DNA of 64,000 bases from Syngnathus acus (Eukaryota; Chordata; Actinopteri; Syngnathiformes; Syngnathidae). The stretch's first letter is position 1. Every line of letters begins with the position of its first letter. Below are positions 34,295-47,370 of this stretch, in pieces. Below the pieces are notes generated by a model. That model did not search any database and was not told the DNA's origin. It was given only the letters and a program-made list of their open reading frames with translations. A program made the position numbers and the translations under genes. The stretch lies in contig NC_051090.1 in NCBI RefSeq assembly GCF_901709675.1, positions 7,703,842-7,767,841 of the forward strand, written 5' to 3'.

Positions 34295-35132
34295 CTCTCC
34301 TACACAAATGGATCATATTGTATGTATTTATTTGTTTTACTATTTTGCGCACACACAAGTATGCATTTAATGGTGTTTGTTCAAAAATTGTGGATGGACT
34401 TTCTGAGGGCACCATATGATATGATATGATCAATCAAAGTATTTAATGGTGAGGATATGATGGTATTACTAAAGAAATTGAAGAATGGAAATGTTTACTC
34501 AAATGTGTTTGAAGGTCCTTTAGATGCCGTTTGTATATTTATAGGCTCTAAATCACTGGAATGATATAAGTGGCATTGATATACCTATACCTATATATAT
34601 ATAAATATATATTGAAATATATGAATATATATTGATATTTGTCCCAAATATGAGAAAATACATGTACTTTAATTGATTTAAAGCTTACATTGTGTACAGT
34701 ATAGCACGTATGCAAGTCCATTTTCATCATGTTTGATGTAATTTTGTAGCAGTGGTTTGATACTAATAAATGGCAGTCGATGATGGAATTGTAAAAATGT
34801 GGGGTTACTTTCATTTGTGTGTTCCATTCGGGATGGCACAGCGGAGAATTTAGTTAGTGTTTGCCACAGTGTTTGAATCTAAAGTTACATTCGGGGTATG
34901 AGGTCCAATTTGGACTTTTTATTAGATTACATAATATGTTATCATATGATATATTATCATATTATATAATGCAGTCATTCACAATGCAAAATTCTTCTAA
35001 TGCGTGCGTGAAGTCACATACACGCATGCATAACACGGCGCAGTGTTTACTGGAATAAAATACTCGGGGAGGTCTCAGTCCTGACACGTCTGGCAATTTC
35101 AGATTTTGTGCTTGAATTGACCCGTCCTCCTA
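34295..35132. other. Intergenic, with AT-rich low-complexity DNA
   Basis: TATATA-rich sequence at 34588-34640 and 34938-34972. AATAAA at 34765-34770 could be a distal negr1 poly(A) signal but has no other support. Confidence 0.5.
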
Positions 35133-35412
35133 TATTCATTCATCTTCCAAACCGCTTATCCTTGCGAGGGTCGCAGACGCGTTGGAGCCTATCCCAGCCG
35201 GCTTTGGGCAATAGGCAGGGGACACCCAGAACCGGTTGCCAGGCAATAGCACGGCTCACATAGACAAAAAAGATTATTTACAATCACACCTATGGACAAT
35301 TTGGAGTAGTTGCCCTACCAAGCAAGCTTTTGGGATTGTGGGAGGAAACCAAAGTACCCGGAGGAAACCCAACACAAGCACGGGGAGAAGATAAACGTAA
35401 ACTCCGCACAGT
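35133..35412 (-). mobile_element. SINE family A copy lacking the extreme head
   Basis: The plus strand reads CATCTTCCAAACCGCTTATC, GGAGCCTATCCCAGCCGG, GGTTGCCAGGCAATAGCACG, GGGAGGAAACCAAAGTACC and ends near AACTCCGCACAG, where the tRNA-like head should begin. Confidence 0.88.
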
Positions 35413-35432
35413 TAGGGTTCATTGACAAATGT

Positions 35433-35556
35433 GGATGGCTGTGCCCTGTAATTGACTGGTGAGTGAGCAGTCCAGGGGGTACCCCATCTATTGGCCAATG
35501 CCGCTGGGACAGGTTCTATCTTACCTGCCATCCCAATGAGGACAGACAGGCACCAT
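35433..35556 (+). mobile_element. SINE family A fragment in opposite orientation
   Basis: It reads GCCCTGTAATTGACTGGTGA, CCAGGGGGTACCCCATC, GGGACAGGTTCTATCTTACC and CAATGAGGACAGAC, the body and tail of family A. It lies 20 bp from the previous copy, inverted to it. Confidence 0.75.
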
Positions 35557-35629
35557 CATGAAAACAATATTTACTGTACATAAGCATTAGAGTCCAATTT
35601 TCCATCATATGACCCAAGAGGGAAGGGAC

Positions 35630-36184
35630 TACCGTATTTTCTGGACTATAAGGCGCACCGGACTATAAGGCGCACCTTCAATGAATGGCCCATTTTAAAA
35701 CTTTGTCCATATATTAGGCGCACCCGACTATAAGGCGCACCATTAATGCAATCACGATATAATAATTTGAAATAGTGAAAACAATAACAATATATCAATA
35801 ATGTTAATAATGTTTTATTGTTGTTATTGTTGTATGAATAAGAAGGGTGATATTGGTGTTTGTGACTGCAGTAAACAGGCCAGGTTGCATCATGTCAGAT
35901 TTTTAATCCAAATCAAATCATTCTCCATTTGATCTTTTTTATTTCAAATTCAGACGCAACAAATTATTTTATAATCACAAAATAATGATCCAAAGTCTTT
36001 TTGATTCATGATTCATAGTCTTCAGCGGGCCACTTATGATTGATTTTATGACACAATGCTTCGGGCCAGTTTAAATTTAGAATCGGGTCCATATATAAGC
36101 CGCACTGGACTATAAGGCGCACTGTCGGCTTTTGAGAAAATTTGAGGGTTTTTAGGTGCGCCTTATAGTCCGGAAAATACGGTA
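35630..36184. mobile_element. 555-bp TA-flanked inverted-repeat element
   Basis: The left end is TACCGTATTTTCTGGACTAT and the right end is ATAGTCCGGAAAATACGGTA. Subterminal repeats of GGACTATAAGGCGCACC occur on both sides. The core is AT-rich and unlike the cores of the other elements with these ends. No transposase. Confidence 0.9.
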
Positions 36185-37173
36185 ACTATATCAGTAAAAC
36201 TATAATATATTGCGATAATGTTTGTGAAGAGAGATAACATCAGACATTTCGAGAGTAGTTTCATTTGTTGGTATTTTCATTATTGGAGGAAGAAGACAAC
36301 ACTCGTGCTGTTTTTCCTCCTCAGTTTTTCTTATGACAGTCAAATATCACTTTGATAATACTGTTGAGCTCCAGAAACAATGCACAGGGGTAGTGATTGT
36401 GATGTTCTGGTAAATAGTTCAACGCTGTGATGGGAACCACATCCTCTGGGAGAGCGGAAGCTGCTAATTGCCCACTCACATCAGCACCCCGCCACCCAAC
36501 CCACCAGCTAACTCTTTACTTCTTGGCAGCCTTACTATTGAGTATTACCGCATCAAGATGAACTTTGCAGTACACATTAAGTGGTCCAATAATTAAAGCC
36601 TTTGGAGATTCTCAAGATAACTCAACCTTCAATTCCAGTGACTTCCACATCAGGTCTCTCTTGCCACTTGGCTTAATTGAGGTGGGTCATGCAGTCTGAG
36701 AAGTTGGGTTCTTTTTTTGTCCTTTCTTTTAAGTGTGATCTCACCTGCAGTCGCCGCAGTGGGAAAAGAGAAAAGGCTTTGGCAGGGATGCAAATAAGTC
36801 GAGGTAGACTTTAAAATCCTGAACGGCTGACTTGGTCCAAAAAGTGACAGCAGGGGGAAGGCAGACAGCGAGAAGTGCTTAGACTCTTGCTAATGAGTCT
36901 CTGCTCTGGCACAGCAATTAAGAGCGGCCAATGCAGGAATTTATTCAGCAATCAGTAACCATAGCGTTGTTGTTGTTGTTCAATGAAAACCTGCCTGTGT
37001 CATATTTTGGGGGATTTATTTTCAGGAACAAAAAATAAATAAAACAAAAAGATCAGTTTTAATTGCAGACACATAACTGTGATCAGACAGATTTAGCACC
37101 AGAAAATGAGAGTTGTGTTTTCACAGCCATCGCAGTGGGTGTGTCTGTTGTGTGAAATCCATCGATCCATACA
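36185..37173. other. Intergenic, no recognised element
   Basis: Repeat-free by eye apart from a short (GTT)n at 36968-36981; moderate GC content around 36420-36900. Confidence 0.5.
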
Positions 37174-37760
37174 TTTATTGATTGATTGATTGATTGAATA
37201 TTTATTGATCCCCAGGGGTGGGGAAATTCAGGCCCCAGCAGTATCCATACCACAGAGTGGGTATACAAAAGACACACAGATGGCATGAGCGCAACTCAAT
37301 GAGCTCTCAAAAAGCTGCCACACAACGGCGCCACAAAGAAAGTCAGAAAGTGCTCAAGATAAAAGCCATCAAAGCAAATCAAAGCTAAAAGACAAAGCAA
37401 AAAAAAAAAGTAACAGCGGCCAACCAGCACCCCCAAATACAAGAGAACACCCAAAAACACACAAAATAGCCTCCACGGGGTCCATAGACAGGTGTAAGGG
37501 CAGTCCAGTTCAACGGCACCCAATGGACCGTGGTCGTGAATCGGTGAAAACATCACAAAGCAGGCAAACGTGTGAGCAGCGTCCTGGGCACCCAGTCGGG
37601 GCACGTGCAGATGGTCACCACGGGGCTAGCATGGCGAAAGTCGTTGGTTCCGACGAGCACGAGGGAGCGGACTCCCCACAGGGGTTGCGGCTGCAAGGCC
37701 AAGGCGAGGGACCCGGTCATCACTGGCCGGATAAGCAGGAAGCCGTCGTAGAGCTACGCC
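37174..37760 (-). mobile_element. Non-LTR retrotransposon 3' end with (ATCA)n tail
   Basis: On the minus strand the element ends GAATTTCCCCACCCCTGGGG, ATCAATAAATATTCAA and (TCAA)n at 37177-37197. This is the GAATTTCCCCnnnGGGGATCAATAAA terminus typical of fish L2/CR1-type LINEs. The GC-rich sequence up to about 37760 is probably its 3' UTR; the minus-strand frame at 37296-37604 is not a recognisable protein. The upper limit is uncertain. Confidence 0.6.
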
Positions 37761-37965
37761 GGTCTCGACCGATGATCCCGGTCACAGGAAGAAAAAATAT
37801 ATATATATATCCGATCCGAAGAGATACCGAGGTGCGGTAGAAGACACCAGCATCGCCGAATGGACAAAAAGACAGAAAGAAAAAGGAGAAAAGAAGGAAA
37901 TAAAGAGGAAAAGAGAGAACACTGCTGGGAGGCAGCCACTCACGGCGCCATACCGAGAGAAAAAC

Positions 37966-38064
37966 CACTTTACCACTTATCCTCATTTGGGTCACAGGTG
38001 AGATGGGGTCTGTCCCATCAGACTTTCAGGCACCCTGAACTGGACTGGTCACGATCCAATTGCA
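37966..38064 (-). mobile_element. SINE family A, highly decayed fragment
   Basis: CCACTTATCCTCATTTGGGT, CACCCTGAACTGGACTGGTC and GATCCAATTGCAG follow the order of the family A tail and body. Confidence 0.6.
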
Positions 38065-39609
38065 GTTATAAGAATGTTATTGGCAGAGGTGTTAAATGGG
38101 GCTTATAATATAAATTGGCTATGGTGTCCAGAACAGAGCAGAAGCAAATGTTTCACTAATTAACAACAAACAATGTGTGAAGAAAAACTGTCTTACATTG
38201 TCATGGTTGCAAAGCAATCATAAACGCCATGTAAACAAAACACCCGTCACTTCAGAACAATGACAAATAGTATTTAGTTCCGCAGAACAGACTAGCAAGT
38301 AGGCTTTATTGAGGAAAACAACCAAGAGGAATCAGAGAGAAAAAACCTGCTACTATTTTTCTAAACTCATTTCCAAATCCATACAGCAACACACTGTAGC
38401 AGAGGCAATAAAAACACCTGCTTGCAAAATCATTGGAAATGAGATGTGCGCTGAGAGAAATCACCCGACCATATTTTCTATGTGAGCTGAGCTTTTCGAG
38501 CGTGACTACCATGAAAACAAAAAACAGAAAGACTGAGAGCTGTTGTAGAAGATGTGCATTTTGCTTCAATTACTGTGAGTATATTGGTGTTCAAATTATA
38601 CTTTTTCACTCAGATTTTTTTTTACCAACAACCACAACAAACTGCAATCGTGATTTTTGCAATAAAATGTGCAATATGCATATGGTCAACTCCAGTCAAG
38701 TGAATGATGATACTGCATATATATTTTAGCAAAACATATTTACAGGACTGGTATTTATTTAAAGAAAAATGCAAACGTTTGTAGCATTGGGATGTAAAGT
38801 GGGACCATATCAGCGACTGCATGAAAGGAACACTTAAGCTGAACCTCACTGCATCTTTCACTTCCTGCAAGATTATATTTTTAACACCCCCAGGCGATGT
38901 TTTCCATTTTAATTCAAACACGGCGCATTCGGAAAATGTCTTTGTTGCATCTGAACCGTCCTTTATTTTCATCCTTGACTCAATCATATTCAGTTTATTG
39001 GCATTTCTCCTCCCAGATGGATATGGAGTCACACAAAATGTGTTTTTAAAAATAAGGGGGGGAAAGACAATAAAACAGTAGCATGCTGTTACTACGCTCA
39101 CATGTTTGTAGCACTGTTAAATTCAAAGTGCATTTTTCAACTGCAAAGTAGGACTAATGGAAATGCTATCAGCAGGAGAGAGGTCAGCAGGCACATGATA
39201 AATAGACAAAAGATACAAATGGTGTTTATTCTCAACAGGCCCCAAGCCCGATAATGCCTTCTTACGCTCTTCTCCTCGGATTGTCCTCTTGACGGGCGCC
39301 AGGCTCCATATTTCACGGCGCGTCATTAGTGTCGAGCAGCTGGATTTGGCTGAGCGGCCTCGGAGCTGTCGGCGCACTGTCACGCATCTTTGTGGACTGG
39401 CGGCTTGCGGTGGTCTGCCGCTGTGTCATTAGATGAGTTCTGGTGCCTCATGCATCATGAAGTCATGGTTGTTGGAGGACACAAAGGACTGCCAAATCTT
39501 CATGAAATTTAAAGTTTTTGTTAGAAAATGGCAGGTGCCTGCTGCGTAATGTCAGTGGGGAGCTCAAATGCTATTAAAGATTTTGAGATGACGGTGGAAT
39601 TTTTTAGGT
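38065..39609. other. Intergenic, no recognised element
   Basis: The minus-strand frame at 38622-39101 (159 codons) has no domain, no splice context and ordinary composition. A GC-richer block at 39235-39425 is repeat-free. Confidence 0.5.
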
Positions 39610-39800
39610 TCAGCTGTTGAAGTATCTATTATTATTTTTTTTTTTTATAATTATTATTATTAGCCGTAGAATTTGGTGTTTATTGCTGTTGTTATTTTGT
39701 TCTTGCTTCTTATTACTGTTATTGTACATATGTTTCTATTTTCTGTTCATGATTTTTGTATTAAAGTGCTATATTAATAAAAAATTGTGAATTCACTTGG
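39610..39800 (+). mobile_element. Possible retroposon tail
   Basis: A (TTA)n-rich stretch leads into GTATTAAAGTGCTATATTAA followed by TAAAAAATTG, like the GCGCTATATAAATAAA ends of fish LINEs. There is no coding part. Confidence 0.35.
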
Positions 39801-40026
39801 TGTCCAAGTCAAATGGCTGTTTCTATGCTCTTTGACTGGAGGACTCAGCCCTGGGTTTAGTCTGCCGTTTGTCCAAAGTCAACTGGGGTGACCCTCAAGA
39901 GGCTAAACCGTATTGAAACTGTGTGGATAGATTATTCAATGTTGGCCAGCCTCTTTTTGTAAGACAAATCTGGACGCCTGGGCACCCTATTTAGCAATCC
40001 TGGTCGAGGCTGCTTCTTTTTCGGAA

Positions 40027-40128
40027 TAATCCATCCATTTTCTACAGCGCTTGTCCTCATTAGGGTCACATGGTGACATGTAGCTTATCCCAGCTGACTT
40101 TGGACCAGACACCCTGGACAAGTTCCAC
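40027..40128 (-). mobile_element. SINE family A, 3' fragment
   Basis: The plus strand reads AATCCATCCATTTTCTACAG, CGCTTGTCCTCATTAGGGTC, GCTTATCCCAGCTGACTTTG and ACACCCTGGACAAG. Confidence 0.85.
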
Positions 40129-41802
40129 TGTGAGTATGTCACTACTAAACATTATTATTAATATGTGGCATTATATGTAAGGCAATGTATTACTGTAACA
40201 TTTAACTAAATATGTTTTGTTTGTGTCGTTTCACTTCCCAAACTCTAAACACCTCTCGTTGGGTGCCGCTACAGATATCTCACTTTGGACATTGATGAAT
40301 AATGTCTCATAAATACCGTCAACATCTCTTTGTTTTGTTTTTCAGCAAGCTTGCACATTTCAACGTGTGCCACGAACATGCTGAGTGCAAAGCCGATTGT
40401 ACCGCAGCAGAAGCGCGCTTGCGTGACATCCCGCTGAGAGAACACAAGTTGTCTCGTCATGACTCCTTCCTCTGTGTCATAACAGTAAAGCAGCACGAAC
40501 AAACAGTGCATTCGTTTTGCATACAATCAAATGAGAAACTACAAAATAGTCTGGAAAGAATTTGTTTCCACCAGACGTGTGGAGGAAAGGTCTCTTGAGG
40601 ATTGAAAAGGTCACATGTCCACAAGAAGGCTGAGCTCACAGGGAAACAATGGTGATCATGACAATGGTGATCATTGCATTTCCTGCATGATTAAGAGTCT
40701 TTGAGAGAAAGGATTGGGCCTGCGTCGGAGTAGTTTCCTGTTCATTATGAAAAAAATACCCATTACCAGCCATCCTGTCCTTTTGTTAACCAGGCACTCT
40801 CTTAAACACAAAAGGTGGCAGTCATGTGAATTGCAATGCTCAACAAAAACTCAAATGAACAATCCCTAATAGGTGATTGTGCTTGATTCGGATGAACCAA
40901 AGTGACAGAAAAATTACAGTGGCTGTGGAGAGAAGGACACAATATGGCCATGCAGTCTGATAAACTATCAGGGACAGACGAGCAGGGCAACCAAATGCAA
41001 CACACTGTTTATTGAGGGTTGGGGGATATCGAGCTTTATTACACATAATCCCATACACACATGCCGTATGAAACTGACCTTGTTTCAGCCTTTGTGATTA
41101 TTTATTATTAATCAGTGGTAGATTTCCTCCCGCTGCATCATATCTATTCTGGACAGCATAGCCATTTTCTATTATGAGCCTCATTGAACACCTCAGCCTA
41201 AATACATTTATTATACAATTAACTTTTACTAGTTTTTGCAGTCATAAAGTATTTTTTATAATGAAATTTTCAAATCTGGAACGATTGAATCGAATTTGTC
41301 AGCTCAGCAGTGTGATTTGAGTTGTAATCTGAAAAGTGTGCATTCGTTTAATGTTCATCTCAGTGCGCCAGACAATCACAAAAACTTTCTTCTTGGTGAT
41401 GACTCAACTTTGTCTTGTTAGCATTGGAGTTTATTACCCTTGCCTTTTCTTGTCTCTTCAAACATGTGATGATGATGCACAAGTTGTTACTTGCTCATTC
41501 AAGGTAAACATTCTTTATGCTCGCCTCCATTTTCAACATCAAGCATTGCATTTTGCTCAAGTCCCCACATGGTCTTCTGTGTTTATTTGGGAACAAAATA
41601 TTTTGTGGCCGCTGTTTGATTGTGTGGGATGCTAACATGGGAATAGCGTGCTCTACCCATCTGTCATTTCTATTCACCAAACTTGGCCACTCAGCCTCAG
41701 GAGAAATTTAAAGAAAAAAAAAACAAGACAATTAGAGAAGATGAGTGTAATTCAAAATGTCTTTTTCGTGCAGAGTGCACTGTCTGTGCGTGCGTGCGTG
41801 TA

Positions 41803-41804
<2 letters not shown>
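40129..41804. other. Intergenic, no recognised element
   Basis: Frames at 40302-40598 and 41336-41635 are not recognisable proteins. Confidence 0.5.
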
Positions 41805-41893
<89 letters not shown>

Positions 41894-41932
41894 GTGTGTG
41901 CGCGCGTTTGTGTGTGTGTGTGTCTGTGGGCT
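41805..41932. repeat. (TG)42 microsatellite with impure flank
   Basis: Uninterrupted TG runs from 41805 to 41888, then CG-interrupted TG to 41932. It explains the Cys-Val and Thr-His repeat frames on the two strands. Confidence 0.97.
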
Positions 41933-44125
41933 AATTCTGTCCTCACTTCCCTAGCGTTGCACAAGATGACATTTCCTGGCAATTGGAAACAGGTGTCTCT
42001 CAAAATTGCATGTGCTGTGTTTTTCTTGTTTGATGCTTGCAACAATATAAAAAAAATCCCAATATAAATTGTGATTTACAGATACACATTACCCATCCTA
42101 AATGAAATGTGTTTGTTATCTAGGTTATGTGTGTGTGCATGTTAGCATCTTGCATCATACATGTTGGAGCGTGGTTTGTTTTTATTGCTAACATGGATGT
42201 TAATGTTAAGAGCAGCATTAAAAAACAAGAGTGGGTGTGAATTATACTTTTGTATTCAATGCTTCTACGATCCACACAGAAATGATGAGAGCAGTTTTTA
42301 AAACCTACACAATACAATGTTAATGAGAATGCGCTGAACTTGAGAAATGAAAATGTGTCAATGTGAAAACGACACAAATAATAGATGAATGAAATAGTTT
42401 TCAACTTCTATGAACTCTTTCATGCTCAATAGCATTTTTTTTCTCATGGCCAATGATTTAATTAAATAAAAACACCACCCCACAAAAGAAATAATTATCT
42501 TAGTTCAGCCTTAGAAAATCAAAAAACAACTACTACTTACTGTAGAAAATATTAAACAGATTAATATAATTGAAACAAGAGTCTGGGATACACCTTTGAC
42601 TTTTTATTGAAAATTCTGAAAAGTTACTTATGGAATAAAAGTGGCTTTGTTACCAACCGGTGCTACTACTGTAATGATTATGCGCCAAAACTATACCTAC
42701 TTGACGTAACATGTTCCTATTTGAAAAATGGGCTTACTTTTTGGCTCCAATTAATGGCAGTCTTAATTAATGTCATGAAAACAAACTAGGACATCATACG
42801 GGAAACTCTCATAAGACCCAAACACAGCCTTGTGTTCACAAGTTGTTTTCATCAGCCCACTTGCCTGCTGCAAACTAGACACAGAGAGTTACAGATGAGC
42901 CAATTGGAGCCTGATCTTTATTCAGGCGACACCCTGCAGCTGTTTTCATGTTGCGATCCATCGTCTTAAGATAGACAGATAATCTTTTCAACGGGGAAAG
43001 GATGGCATGCCATTGGTGCTTTTTCACTTTGAAATTTTCCCTCACAGCCCCAAAGTTTCTATCTCCAGCATCAACACATCAAGTGTCTTTGCAAAAATGC
43101 CAGCACAGATATGAAGGGGTGCATCATTTCGAAGTGAAGCTGCAGGGTGAAGGACAATATCCATCCTATATAATCTCCGCATGCAGTCCCCCATGATGCA
43201 GTTTAGCGGAAAGATATCGATATGAGGCACCTGACGACGTACATGTCATCCCTATGTCACAAGCTCTTGTGAGCACTCTGCAAATATCTCACTGGAGAGT
43301 GAGTGTCTTAAGCCGCCATGTCTCCTTGAACTGCACGTAAATGACTGTTCCCTTAAGAGAATCTGAAAGATTTATACCAGCCAAATGCCCTCTCAGGGTT
43401 TCATGCCTCGTTGAATGCAGAGCTGTGCTGGTATTAAATGGGGCAGCAGGTGATTCTCGTGTAGTTGGACAAACTTCTCTCTCAGGAGTTCAAGCTTTCT
43501 GAGGCCGGTGACCAACTCTTGCGATGACTTGTATGTAATATCATAGAAATATGGAGTATGTCTTGTCTTTGTTATGAATCTGCCAGGCTGATATTTGATG
43601 AATTTTGGACAAATGGACAAAAGCATGCAATTATGCTCGGCTGGAGATGTCTCTGTTAAAGTGTCACACATTACTTAGCTGCTCTTCAAATTTCACTATG
43701 TTTGTTTTTGCTGCTTATTTGAAAGAACACAAAATTAAACATTCTTGCCGTTAGGATTTGTTTTGCCTCCTGGTTTCCTCTAAAATTGGGAGGCGTCATT
43801 TAGGGCACTAGTCCCCAATCACCAGTCTACGGCATGCCACTTAATCCCAGACGTCTTTTACTTTAATACTAGAATGACTAGTGAAGACAAATTCCTTGTG
43901 TATTTTAACCTTTTTGACCAATGAAGATGATTTTGATTCACTCCAGTATGTTTATAAAAGCTTGTTGTATAAACTGCACGGTATCATTTATCCATTTAGC
44001 TCCAAAGGATATTAAAACCAAATTATGCAGAGAAAACCCATTCAGGTACTACTTGCAAACTGGACTCAGTAGGTTCTGAGCCAGGTTCTGTCGTAGGACC
44101 TCTTTCAAGTCAGTCCCTCTGACTA
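41933..44125. other. Intergenic, no firm element
   Basis: AGTCCCCAATCACCAGTCTA near 43810 faintly resembles a decayed hAT end. The minus frame at 43393-43671 has no domain. Confidence 0.4.
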
Positions 44126-44154
44126 TGAGGCAGACGTGTTAACCAAATGCGTAA
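44126..44154 (-). mobile_element. SINE family A head remnant
   Basis: TGACTATGAGGCAGACGTGT followed by TAACCA equals the reverse of the tRNA-like head seen at 60630-60652. Confidence 0.5.
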
Positions 44155-44743
44155 TTTATGTTTAATTTATTCTCATAAGCCTTTCAGTAATCGATCATTC
44201 GAAGAGCTTCTGACATATATATCAATATATCTCAATAACATGATAATTGAAGGCTAGCATTTCATGCCAGGCAGGAGACTTGATGTTAGCAATGAAGTGG
44301 AATGAGTGGAAGTAAAATTTGACTTTGGTTGAACAGCTGGGGTTATAATTTAATTAGTTCTCGGGTTGCACGTATGGCGCCCCGATCTCAGCACACACCC
44401 CTCAGCCTGGCAAATCACACAAAGAGATTGTGTTGACATGGTAATCGGCATGGAAAGTGCACGGCTCATGATCGGGAGAGTTAATGAATTCATTATCTAA
44501 TTACAAAGATCATTATTTCATCGTCGGATAAATTGGCTGTCATTCAGGTAGTTGGATTGTCATGGTGGGAATATCAAAGTATAAAATAACAAAATCTGAA
44601 TGAAAGTGTTCTGGTGCTGTGATCAAATTAAAATTACATTGTCAGTCATAGGAATACACGAGGGGTAATGATGGTTAAAAGTAAGTAGTTATGCGTCATA
44701 AATGCAGTGGCCCATAGAAATACATTCCCAGATGGATGATAAA
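44155..44743. other. Intergenic, repeat-free with AT-rich homeodomain-like motifs
   Basis: Contains the palindrome TAATGAATTCATTA at 44482-44495, followed by ATCTAATTAC, and TTTAATTAG at about 44350. No gene was seen. Confidence 0.5.
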
Positions 44744-44826
44744 AGTGTGTGTGCGCGTGTGTGTGTGTGTGTGTGTGTTTATTTAAATTACCTTACATTA
44801 CCTGTGTATATATATATATATATATA
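44744..44826. repeat. (TG)n and (TA)n microsatellites
   Basis: GT repeat at 44744-44778 and TA repeat at 44807-44826. Confidence 0.95.
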
Positions 44827-47295
44827 AAAAATCATGTTCTATTTTCTCTTAGCAAGGAAACAGTCAGTGTATTTTCTTCCACGTTTATTGGTCAGAGCTA
44901 CTTGTTAACACCTAATTTAAAAGAAACCATTTGTTATGAGTGGAAAATTGAACCTGCATTGCAGCAAAACTGGATAAAATGCTTTTTATTGAGTCATAAC
45001 TAAGGCTAGTGGAAAACATTTGTGTTTTGTTGTTGCTTTGCTGCTTTTATTTGATTTGTTTTTTTGTAGCTTGTGTTGTATATAATAATTCATGAACTGA
45101 ATAACGAACCTTTGGTCTCACCTTTGCTGCCCCAGAGTGCTTTAACATAATTAGCACACCTCAGCACTCCCATTTGCTTTTGCTTTGACTGTGTTTTAAC
45201 CCTGCCACTGGTTGACCTGCAGATGTGCTGGAAAGCTGCTGACCGGCACAATAATTCACAGTTGCCCTTTATGATTGATTGTAGCTGTACTAAGCACACA
45301 GGGCAGTCAAGAATGTTTCCATGGCTCAATGAAAACAAAAGCCACTGTCACTTTGACCTGTTGTTATGCAAACGGTGTAAAATAGCTTTGTAAAGAGGGC
45401 CAATTTGTTCTGCTGAGGGCAAATGACATGTTCCTGCTTTGGGAAATGAAACATGCTCAAGCCACCTGCTTAATGTGGAATCTATGGACATGCACATTTA
45501 GAGGGTGTTCACACATACTCTTCTCTGATTGAGAGTTGACCTGTTTCAAATATTAACTATAGCAAGGCAGGACAGTGTTTGTGACATAAAACACAAACGG
45601 ACAAAATGGGGGGGAAAAAGCTTGAAACTAGTAGTAATTCATTTTCTTTAAAATTACGATTGTGATCCAGGTCAGGGCATTTACAAGCTTTTGGCCAGCC
45701 ACTGTATATGCTTACAAATATACTCAAGCCATTTTAGGGACCTGCCCTGTTATCAGCAATAAAGTTTTAACTCGTAGAAATGAATATAACTACTGGCTCT
45801 ATTTTTATAGGTCTATCACCAGCGGAGTGCAAATACCAGAGTTTCCTGGTTTTGTACAAGTGCATAAAGCTTCAGTACATGTTTGTCAATTTGGCCAAAC
45901 TCAATATGTCCCATGATGGACATCCTGGCACAGCAGAAGAAGTTGGCGGTCTTAACCACAGATATTAAGCTCTGATATTAAGGACACAAACAAAGAAGGC
46001 TGGAAAAGAAGCAAATCATGAAGAGAAGTGGTTATTCTGAAACCTCACCTGAGATGCACTGGGTGTATAACTCAGGCTGCTCATTGGTTTTTAATTAGAG
46101 AGGAAGACTGCACTGCGCACCATCTGATTGCCAGTGATGCTTTTTAAGTCTTCACATCACCGTCTATTGTGGCGTCTCAGTCGGTAAATAATCAGGTTTT
46201 GCTTCGTGCTTGCAGATGAAAGTGAAGAGCCCAAAAAAATGCAGTCGAACGAAGCGGGTAGAACAAAACACATTAAACAGAAATGGAAATGAAGCAATGC
46301 AAAAGATGCTGCCCATCATCACTCTTAGACGGAGCCTGGTAAGGATTTAAATGACACTCTGTGTACGCAGCACACGCACAGTGAACCAATGTTGGTAATA
46401 CTAATGCTGTATCCATGGCTGCTAATTTAATGCCAGTTCCCATCTTTGTAGCACATGTTAACCTAGAAAACTTTTTTTTTATTTGGTTTGTTCATCAGTT
46501 CATCTCAAAACTAGTAAATCGCACAAATGATAAGTATAAAAAAGCAAATCTGCATGAACACCAGAATCAAAACATGACAGAGGCAGAGCATAAATTCTGT
46601 CAGATCAGTTAATTCCACGCCCACGACCACCAAGAAATCGCAGCAACAAAATGTCTTTCTGCTGTGACCTGACCATCACAAAAGATTTTTGTGAATCTGA
46701 CAGCCCTATTGTGCAGCCTGTGTTATCACCAAGCAGACAACAGGCAATGACAAGGTGACGGGGCTGGCGTTTGAAACGCATTGTCTTCCTGAGTCTCAAT
46801 AATCGCCTTTACTACTGCCTACCATTGCGATCATGCTTTGATATACAGTACGGTTCCACACCAGCACGTACTTTGACTGGCAAGATAGTTATCGAGATAT
46901 TTGTGGAATGGTAAAAAATCCATCTGCAGCAAGAGCTTTCATAGACGTTCAGCTTTTCGATTACAAAGATTTTATTTCTTTTTTTTTTAAAGGATAAGGA
47001 GTTTTGTAGGGCTTTATCTGGCCTAAGGTACAATGGGCCGCATCTCTTTGATAGCTTTGGGAAGGTTGAAATATGAATTAATCATACTATGTTTGGATGG
47101 AAAAATAATTTACTGAAAGTATTTAAAACCATTTGAAAAGTAACAATGATTTGAGTTTTAGAGTGTGGATGAGGTCATGGAGCTTTTCATCTCAAAGATT
47201 CAAATGAGACAGAAAACAAGCAAATAAAGTTTGACTGGATTACTCTGTGAGCTTTAATTTGGTCTAATTTAAACCAAGGGATCTCGCCAATTTTC
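44827..47295. other. Intergenic, no recognised element
   Basis: No repeat signature and no convincing frame found. Confidence 0.45.
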
Positions 47296-47370
47296 GTGAA
47301 CTCTGGATGTCTGAAGCCCTTAGAGACGCTTTTGGGATTAAGGGCTGTATAAATACGCTTGACTTGACTT
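47296..47370 (+). mobile_element. CTTGA-tailed retroposon 3' end
   Basis: GATTAAGGGCTGTATAAATA followed by CGCTTGACTTGACTTC is the sense version of the terminus at 30474-30510. Confidence 0.6.

Noticed and set aside
37296-37604. 102-codon hydrophobic minus-strand frame
   Set aside because: Lies in the probable 3' UTR of a LINE end and matches no known protein.
38622-39101. 159-codon minus-strand frame
   Set aside because: No recognisable domain and no splice or gene context; its length is not surprising in AT-rich DNA of this size.
41648-42067. Cys/Val-rich 139-codon frame
   Set aside because: Produced by the TG microsatellite.
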